NCBI GenBank assembly: GCA_036384495.1
Contig: DASVMD010000020.1
Coordinates: 1 to 9,065 of the forward strand
Source: JAQGHB01 sp036384495
GTDB taxonomy: Bacteria > Patescibacteriota > Saccharimonadia > Saccharimonadales > UBA4665
Length of the DNA: 9,065 nt
Reading direction: 5' to 3'
Positions 6,461 to 9,065 of the stretch are shown here, piece after piece; position 1 is the first letter of the stretch, and the number at the start of each line of letters is the position of its first letter. Position numbers and translations under genes: made by a program. Below the pieces are notes generated by a model. The model had not been told where the DNA came from. It did not search any database and saw nothing but the letters and a program-made list of their open reading frames with translations.

Positions 6461-7279
6461 ATGCAGACCTACACGCTCAACACCGGCAAAAAGATCCCCG
6501 CCATCGGCTTCGGTACCTGGGAAATTAAGTCCGAGGACGACGCCAAGCAAGCAGTACTGACTGCTCTCGAGGCCGGCTATCGCTTAATCGACACAGCCAA
6601 AATTTACGGCAACGAAACTGGCGTCGGTGCCGCCATCCGCGAATCCGGCATTCCGCGCGAGGAACTATTTGTAACCACCAAACTCTGGAATGACGACCAA
6701 GGTTACGAGCGCACCATGGCCGCCTGCGAAGTCTCGCTCCAAAAACTCGGCCTCGACTATCTCGATCTCTACCTTATCCATTGGCCAGCCACTAGCAAGC
6801 GCCACAGTGCCTGGAAGGCCATGGAAGAGCTCCATAAAAATGGCGTCATCAAAGCCGCCGGCGTCAGCAATTACACCGTAGACCACCTCAAAGATTTGCA
6901 GTCGCAAAGCGACCTTGCGCCGGCCGTCAACCAGGTCGAATTCCACCCGTTCATCTACGAGCAACAGCAGGCTGTGCTCAAATACTGCCAGGAGCAGAAC
7001 ATTCTCATCGAAGCCTATAGTCCCATCAGTCGTCTCGGCTCCAACACCCCAACGGAGGTCACAGACATTGCCGCTCGTCTCAAAAAATCCCCCCAGCAAG
7101 TCGTTCTGCGCTGGTGTGTGCAGCAGGGAACTTTGCCGCTGCCGCGCTCCACAAATCCCGATCACATCCGCAGCAATCTCGAAATTTTCGACTTTGAACT
7201 GACCGACAGCGACATGACCGCGCTCAACACTATCAGCGACGGCGAACGCGTTACCTGGGATCCCGCCGGCATGGGCTAA
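6461..7279 (+). CDS. Aldo/keto reductase (DkgA-like group)
   Basis: The 272-aa protein is a full-length aldo/keto reductase with the usual (beta/alpha)8 barrel. The catalytic tetrad is intact: D44 in YRLIDTA, Y49 in KIYGNE, K74 in TTKLW and H107 in LIHWP. GVSNY (about 139-143) and NQVEFHP are the next family signatures, followed by AYSPI and the NADPH-pyrophosphate-binding PRSTNPDHIRSNLEIFDF near the C-terminus. The enzyme reduces aldehydes or ketones to alcohols with NADPH in the cytosol. It is closest in general pattern to the 2,5-diketo-D-gluconate reductase type, but the substrate is unknown. ATG 6461 follows the upstream TGA by a single base and has no Shine-Dalgarno site at normal distance, so it probably depends on coupling to the hydrolase gene. 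There is no clear terminator after it. Confidence 0.95.
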   Translation: MQTYTLNTGKKIPAIGFGTWEIKSEDDAKQAVLTALEAGYRLIDTAKIYGNETGVGAAIRESGIPREELFVTTKLWNDDQGYERTMAACEVSLQKLGLDYLDLYLIHWPATSKRHSAWKAMEELHKNGVIKAAGVSNYTVDHLKDLQSQSDLAPAVNQVEFHPFIYEQQQAVLKYCQEQNILIEAYSPISRLGSNTPTEVTDIAARLKKSPQQVVLRWCVQQGTLPLPRSTNPDHIRSNLEIFDFELTDSDMTALNTISDGERVTWDPAGMG

Positions 7280-7304
7280 GCGTCCACAGTAAAGCATAAG
7301 AATA

Positions 7305-7333
7305 TTGACAAAATGCCTATTTTTTGCTAGTAT
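7305..7333 (+). promoter_or_regulatory. Strong promoter for the small membrane protein pair (leaderless)
   Basis: A perfect -35 box TTGACA (7305-7310), a 17-nt spacer and a -10 box TAGTAT (7328-7333) preceded by TGC form the best promoter in the window. Seven bases separate it from ATG 7341, so the mRNA should begin at or next to the start codon. The TTG of the -35 box happens to be an in-frame start-like codon and should not be taken as the start. Confidence 0.75.
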
Positions 7334-7340
7334 AGTTCTT

Positions 7341-7619
7341 ATGTCAACTAAGACAAACACAAAAACGTTCAACAGCGGTTTGGCAGATCTCGCTCAGCAA
7401 GCAGGCATGGTACTCATGACTGCGGCTGCGACGGTTGGCATGCTGGAACTGCCAGACCACCCAAACGCGCGTATTGTCGTGCCAAGCCAGCCAGCGCTAG
7501 TGGCGGTGACTTCTGGCGAAGACACTAACCCGCTGCGCCGTGAGCGCGAAGAAACAGCTCCGCATCACATCAGTTATAGCGAAACCCAACGAACCCCTGG
7601 CAGAACAGGGAAGCAATAA
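7341..7619 (+). CDS. Small membrane-anchored protein of unknown family, 92 aa
   Basis: I do not recognise this protein. It has a short polar N-terminus, one hydrophobic segment at about residues 21-36 (AGMVLMTAAATVGMLE) and a polar, proline-rich and charged C-terminal half ending in GRTGKQ. The layout suggests one membrane span or an uncleaved signal anchor with most of the chain on one side. The start at 7341 is set by the promoter at 7305-7333; an in-frame TTG at 7305 is the -35 box itself. The next gene begins 15 bases after the stop, has the same single-span layout and shares the transcript. No Shine-Dalgarno site precedes this gene, consistent with a leaderless mRNA. The function is unknown; the two proteins may be partners. 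Confidence 0.7.
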   Translation: MSTKTNTKTFNSGLADLAQQAGMVLMTAAATVGMLELPDHPNARIVVPSQPALVAVTSGEDTNPLRREREETAPHHISYSETQRTPGRTGKQ

Positions 7620-7634
7620 GAAAGGATCGTACAT

Positions 7635-8012
7635 ATGGAATCAACCGACAAAAATTATTTTCAGGCAGTCGCCACCAGTGCAGGCCGCAAGGCACTCGAT
7701 ACAAAAGGCGTGGATCGCAGTGGACTTTCCGCTGAAGAAGTTCGCGAAGCTGGCCGTAACAGCATCCGCATAAAAACTGCTAAAGCAGTAGGTGTCCTCC
7801 TAGTTGGTGCTGTCAGCGCACTTGGCGTCATGAAGCTTTCTGAACAACAGCCCGCAGAGGCTCACTCTACGACTACTCCAGCCGCTCATACCGAAACCGT
7901 TTCGCAAAGTGAAGCGACAGTTATCAGCCAGCATTTGGGCGACGGTGAATTGCCTAAAGCCGGCGTGACCATTAATCCTGGTGATCTCCAGGCTTTGAAC
8001 AGTGGCAAATAG
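7635..8012 (+). CDS. Small membrane-anchored protein of unknown family, 125 aa
   Basis: I do not recognise this protein. A polar, helical N-terminal region (1-45, including LSAEEVREAGR) is followed by a basic segment and one hydrophobic span at about 50-67 (KAVGVLLVGAVSALGVMK). After it comes a Thr/Ala/Pro/His/Ser-rich low-complexity stretch (70-95) and a short tail. The positive charges before the span predict the N-terminus inside and the Thr/Pro-rich tail outside. Spacing of the span and the following proline-containing region resembles the upstream 92-aa protein, so the two may be distant relatives or partners. The Shine-Dalgarno-like AAGGA (7622-7626) is eight bases before ATG 7635. A hairpin terminator at 8067-8095 ends the unit. 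Confidence 0.75.
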   Translation: MESTDKNYFQAVATSAGRKALDTKGVDRSGLSAEEVREAGRNSIRIKTAKAVGVLLVGAVSALGVMKLSEQQPAEAHSTTTPAAHTETVSQSEATVISQHLGDGELPKAGVTINPGDLQALNSGK

Positions 8013-8066
8013 CGTCACGCTTATGCTTATACACGCTATATAGCCTGCAAAGAGGCAAATCTGTGG

Positions 8067-8095
8067 AAAAGTGGTGCGTAAAGCATCACTTTTTT
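8067..8095 (+). terminator. Intrinsic terminator after the small membrane protein unit
   Basis: AAGTGGTGC (8069-8077) pairs with GCATCACTT (8083-8091) around the loop GTAAA, with one G-U pair. The stem is followed by a T tract (8091-8095), and A8067-8068 can pair with the first of these Ts. It separates the 7341-8012 unit from the mraZ promoter. Confidence 0.8.
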
Positions 8096-8103
8096 GTGTA
8101 TTT

Positions 8104-8180
8104 TGGGGTTGCAGTGGGTGAGTGTGGGTAGTACACTCATGGCAGTGGGTAATCGTGGGTCATACAAACGACTCACCCAC
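8104..8180 (+). promoter_or_regulatory. MraZ operator: array of TGGGT boxes
   Basis: TGGG(G/T) boxes start at 8104, 8115, 8125, 8146 and 8156; the pairs 8115/8125 and 8146/8156 are exactly 10 bp apart, with 5-bp spacers. This matches the TGGGN repeats with 5-nt spacing known to bind the ring-shaped repressor MraZ. The two boxes at 8115 and 8125 fall between the -35 and -10 boxes, and those at 8146 and 8156 cover the start of transcription. A further box lies on the other strand at 8175-8179, and GTGGGTGAGT (8114-8123) is repeated exactly inverted at 8171-8180. This predicts autorepression by the product of the next gene. Confidence 0.85.
8109..8137 (+). promoter_or_regulatory. mraZ promoter
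   Basis: TTGCAG (8109-8114), a 17-nt spacer and TACACT (8132-8137) form a promoter whose predicted start is near 8144, giving a leader of about 66 nt. The spacer is occupied by two MraZ boxes. The leader is A-rich near its end and has no Shine-Dalgarno site before ATG 8210. Confidence 0.6.
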
Positions 8181-8209
8181 AAACAAAAAACCATAAAAAA
8201 TTATTTGGG

Positions 8210-8569
8210 ATGGCAACGGTAGATTACTTCGAACGTAAACTCGACGATAAGCGTAGGCTCACAATACCTACCGAACTTCGTGCCGAGTTTGCTAGCGGGG
8301 TAGTTATAACCCGGGGCTTTCAACAGTACCTTCATCTCTACCCAAAATCAGTATGGGATGAGGAGGTCGAACCGCTTCTGAAGGGAAATATCCTGGACGA
8401 GAAGACGGCTGATCTGAACGTTCAGTTCCGGATGGGCAAGAACGACGGCGTGATTGACGACAAACAGGGTCGCATCACGCTAGAGCAACACTTGCTAAGC
8501 TACGCCGGAATTGATCGCGACGTGGTAGCTGTACGTGTCGGCAAATACTGGCGGTTGATGGCGAAATAA
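8210..8569 (+). CDS. mraZ: Transcriptional regulator MraZ
   Basis: This 119-aa protein is MraZ, the regulator that heads the division and cell wall cluster and represses its own promoter. It has two AbrB-like repeats, each with the DxxxR signature: DDKRRLTIP (12-20) and DDKQGRITL (83-91). The first copy has R in place of the usual glycine (DxKGR). The family is normally about 140-150 residues, so this is a short version, missing mostly C-terminal sequence. MraZ forms rings of eight or more subunits that bind spaced TGGG-type boxes, and such an array lies directly upstream at 8104-8160, some of it overlapping the promoter. The next gene is rsmH, the usual neighbour, but here separated by 441 bases instead of the usual few. 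No Shine-Dalgarno site is seen before the ATG. Confidence 0.95.
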   Translation: MATVDYFERKLDDKRRLTIPTELRAEFASGVVITRGFQQYLHLYPKSVWDEEVEPLLKGNILDEKTADLNVQFRMGKNDGVIDDKQGRITLEQHLLSYAGIDRDVVAVRVGKYWRLMAK

Positions 8570-8606
8570 ACGCCGCGCACCGTTCTTTAACATAAGATTA
8601 GTGAAA

Positions 8607-8716
8607 CTCTACCAGCCAAACACTGGCCGGGAAGAGCAGCAGCGGTTCGCCGATTAGGCGAATGCGAATTTAGTTCGCAAGCTGCGATGAGAAACCCATG
8701 ATAATGGGTGTCTCAT
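8607..8716 (+). ncRNA. Candidate structured RNA domain in the mraZ-rsmH gap
   Basis: Three perfect or near-perfect hairpin units follow one another. Unit one: CTCT 8607-8610 pairs with AGAG 8633-8636, CC with GG, and GCCA 8615-8618 with TGGC 8624-8627. Unit two is a three-way junction closed by GCAGC 8639-8643 and GCTGC 8681-8685, holding TTCGCC/GGCGAA (8646-8651/8657-8662, loop GATTA) and TGCGAA/TTCGCA (8663-8668/8674-8679, loop TTTAG). Unit three: ATGAGA 8687-8692 with TCTCAT 8711-8716 and, inside it, ACCCAT 8694-8699 with ATGGGT 8704-8709. No open reading frame covers it. I could not match it to RNase P RNA, tmRNA, SRP RNA or a known riboswitch. It may be the leader of rsmH or a stand-alone RNA; no clear promoter of its own was found. 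Confidence 0.55.
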
Positions 8717-8723
8717 ATCTCGA

Positions 8724-8933
8724 GGTTAGCTAATCGACAATCAGTAAGTGGAACAGGATAGAAAACCACTCAAAAAAATCTAGTACTTTTCTCAAAACAC
8801 CTCCCAAAACTCCACCTCACACATAAGTCTCTCAAACTTGAATTGGCCAAATGTATTTTTACAAGAAGCCTTTTCACCATAAAAACAAAAACTATTACAA
8901 AAAAACAAAAAACTGATTGTCGATTAGGTGACC
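8724..8933 (+). repeat. Long-range inverted repeat enclosing a 166-nt A/C-rich loop
   Basis: The arms 8724-8745 and 8912-8933 are complementary over 22 positions: CTAATCGACAATCAGT (8730-8745) pairs perfectly with 8912-8927, then one G-G mismatch, then five more pairs, one of them G-U. The enclosed 166 nt contain a small stem (AGTGG 8747-8751 with CCACT 8766-8770) and otherwise little structure. Direct repeats of target-site type at the ends are not seen, so it reads more like an RNA stem than a small transposon. Confidence 0.8.
8766..8837 (+). other. C-rich, G-poor stretch resembling a Rho utilisation site
   Basis: This 72-nt stretch has about 26 C and only 2 G, and almost no self-pairing. 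Such C-over-G bubbles are typical of rut sites, where Rho loads on untranslated RNA. It lies in the loop of the long inverted repeat and upstream of rsmH. The assignment is an inference from base composition only. Confidence 0.35.
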
Positions 8934-8949
8934 TTGCCAAAACAAAAAC

Positions 8950-8961
8950 GTCCGCAAGGAC
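8950..8961 (+). other. Small GNRA-tetraloop hairpin before rsmH
   Basis: GTCC GCAA GGAC forms a four-pair stem with a GCAA tetraloop, a stable loop class that often docks into RNA tertiary contacts. It follows the long inverted repeat by 16 nt and lies 17 nt before the first possible start codon (8978) and 49 nt before ATG 9011. Confidence 0.45.
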
Positions 8962-9010
8962 AAGTAGACAAGTCAAGATGCACCAAAACAAACACCAACA
9001 TACAACTAAA

Positions 9011-9065
9011 ATGCACCTTCCAGTACTCCTTGATGAAGTGCTGCAGTATCTAAGTCCGACAAAAG
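9011..9065 (+). CDS. rsmH: 16S rRNA (cytosine(1402)-N(4))-methyltransferase RsmH (partial, N-terminus)
   Basis: The visible 18 codons read MHLPVLLDEVLQYLSPTK, the conserved N-terminus of RsmH (formerly MraW), which begins with His-x-x-VLL and an acidic-hydrophobic helix before the SAM-binding motif. RsmH methylates N4 of C1402 in the 16S rRNA P site using S-adenosylmethionine. Its place directly after mraZ supports the call. The rest of the gene runs off the window. An in-frame ATG at 8978 would add 11 residues rich in His, Gln, Thr and Lys. I prefer 9011 because 8978-9010 has the same G-poor A/C composition as the untranslated region. Neither start has a usable Shine-Dalgarno site. Confidence 0.85.
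   Translation, partial: MHLPVLLDEVLQYLSPTK

Noticed and set aside
7305..7340. TTG 7305 as the start of the 92-aa membrane protein
   Set aside because: The TTG is part of a perfect TTGACA -35 box and the -10 box lies inside the would-be coding sequence.
6665..7372. Long reading frame on the minus strand (235 aa)
   Set aside because: It lies opposite the aldo/keto reductase gene, which has all catalytic motifs; the antisense frame is a by-product of GC-rich codon use.
8607..8770. RNase P RNA, tmRNA or SRP RNA
   Set aside because: The conserved RNase P core strings, the tmRNA ends and tag region, and the SRP GGAA-loop motif are all absent on both strands as far as I can see.
8724..8933. Miniature inverted-repeat transposable element
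   Set aside because: The ends are inverted repeats, but I see no flanking target-site duplication and no second copy in the window. Not fully excluded.
8770..8991. Minus-strand reading frame of 73 aa in the mraZ-rsmH gap
   Set aside because: It is Phe/Leu/Val-rich because the + strand is A/C-rich, and it spans the inverted repeat arm; no Shine-Dalgarno site or promoter supports it.

Overview
The window looks like chromosome from a Candidate Phyla Radiation bacterium, most likely Candidatus Saccharibacteria (TM7). This rests on the gene mix: a short MraZ ahead of RsmH, a PIF1-like helicase with a C-terminal HRDC domain, a TasA/camelysin-like secreted protein, and small single-span membrane proteins of unknown family. 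TGA acts as a normal stop (4302-4304 and 6457-6459), so the recoded code 25 of Gracilibacteria/Absconditabacteria is not used. The assignment is an inference from gene content; no rRNA is present. All supported genes are on the + strand and I saw no tRNA, CRISPR array or insertion sequence.

Layout. 3-137 is the C-terminal end of an RNase HI-type nuclease. 166-972 is an unrecognised soluble protein. 1013-2068 resembles the DUF4868/KwaB family known from the Kiwa anti-phage system, but no KwaA-like membrane gene lies beside it here. 2111-3640 is the PIF1-like helicase with HRDC. 3723-4304 is a secreted TasA/camelysin-like protein with a SipW-type signal. 4419-5752 is a probable two-gene unit (NYN-domain nuclease and flavodoxin-like reductase). 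5827-7279 is a second unit (metallo-beta-lactamase-fold hydrolase and aldo/keto reductase). 7341-8012 holds two small membrane-anchored proteins and ends in a good intrinsic terminator at 8067-8095. From 8100 the division and cell wall (dcw) cluster begins: a promoter carrying an array of MraZ boxes, mraZ (8210-8569), a 441-base gap, then the start of rsmH at 9011 running off the window.

Two regulatory patterns stand out. First, at least four genes (166, 2111, 4419, 7341) have an extended -10 promoter (TGn plus hexamer) ending only 6-8 nt before the ATG, which predicts leaderless mRNAs; genes inside units, or with a real 5' leader, instead carry Shine-Dalgarno sites. Second, the mraZ-rsmH gap is not empty. 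It contains a compact multi-hairpin domain (8607-8716), a 22-nt inverted repeat with 16 consecutive perfect pairs closing a 166-nt A/C-rich, G-poor loop (8724-8933), and a small GCAA-tetraloop hairpin (8950-8961). One arm of the long repeat can also pair with the loop of an upstream hairpin, so two exclusive folds are possible. This is the best candidate in the window for an undescribed element: a structured leader or attenuator controlling rsmH and the rest of the dcw operon.
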